In this document: piece by piece, positions 29,449-29,500 of the stretch | Layout of the letters: every line of letters begins with the position of its first letter | Numbering within the stretch: position 1 is the first letter of the stretch | From: CAYMTV01 sp964393525 | GTDB taxonomy: Bacteria; Patescibacteriota; Microgenomatia; Daviesbacterales; UBA10151 | NCBI GenBank assembly: GCA_964393525.1 | Contig: CAYMTV010000011.1 | Location: forward strand, 1-29,500 | Direction of reading: 5' to 3' | DNA: 29,500 nt | Translations under genes and position numbers: made by a program | Notes under the pieces: generated by a model | The model's input: the letters and a program-made list of their open reading frames with translations, nothing else | Databases searched by the model: none | What the model was told of the DNA's origin: nothing

Positions 29449-29500
29449 TGGGCGGTAATGGTATCGAACCATTGGCCTCGTCTTTATCAGAGACGCGCTC
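29449..29500 (-). tRNA. tRNA-Ile (GAU), 5' part cut by the window end
   Basis: The minus strand shows the end of the D arm (GAGC), an anticodon stem CGTCT/AGACG around the loop CTGATAA (anticodon GAT), the variable loop AGGCC, the T arm AATGG-TTCGATA-CCATT, and the acceptor strand ACCGCCC with discriminator A at 29449. CCA is not encoded; CAAG follows. The 5' portion lies beyond 29500. Confidence 0.9.

Noticed and set aside
1..29500. UGA recoded as glycine, as in some CPR lineages
   Set aside because: All large genes are full length with TGA read as stop, and Gly positions use GGN codons.
1..29500. CRISPR array, prophage or transposase genes
   Set aside because: No regularly spaced direct repeats, phage structural genes or transposase motifs were seen; the repeats are isolated palindromes.

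Overview
The window looks like a chromosomal segment of a Candidate Phyla Radiation (Patescibacteria) bacterium, most likely of the Microgenomates type. This rests on recognition of gene style, not on a phylogeny. The signs are a moderately AT-rich genome, small surface proteins with cohesin and dockerin domains behind a shared QKG.AH membrane segment, a short phosphoglycerate kinase, and many small GC-rich palindromes and AT-rich micro-repeats, several of them in frame inside housekeeping genes. TGA acts as a stop throughout.

Positions 1-10840 hold amino-acid metabolism. Alanine racemase and homoserine dehydrogenase are divergent. A six-gene minus-strand cluster, lysC-dapB-dapA-asd-dapL-lysA, encodes lysine synthesis by the LL-diaminopimelate aminotransferase route; dapF is not in the window. 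A putative HTH-ACT regulator is divergent from lysC across a structured intergenic region. A 14-A homopolymer in lysA replaces the conserved E-x-G-R motif and is either an assembly fault or a damaging change.

Positions 10840-23860 combine glycolysis (gap, pgk) with the cell surface. There are five cohesin and/or dockerin proteins, a GH18-GH19 fusion hydrolase overlapping a D,D-carboxypeptidase by one base, an O-antigen-ligase-like membrane protein, a divergent sigma-70-like factor, and an unlisted 25-residue ORF with a very strong Shine-Dalgarno sequence. Positions 23921-28533 are carA-carB. A small membrane protein follows, and then the 3' part of a tRNA-Ile(GAU) gene cut by the window end.

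Two themes cut across these blocks. First, several genes have a good -35/-10 promoter whose -10 box ends only 7-9 bases before the ATG, implying leaderless mRNAs; others have long structured leaders or strong Shine-Dalgarno sites. Second, palindromic repeats sit at nearly every junction of the lysine cluster and inside gap, dacA, pgk and carB without breaking the frame, much like Rickettsia palindromic elements. The surface proteins share a post-membrane TNLxPKA motif, and three carry cohesin and dockerin on one chain, which suggests a self-assembling envelope system.
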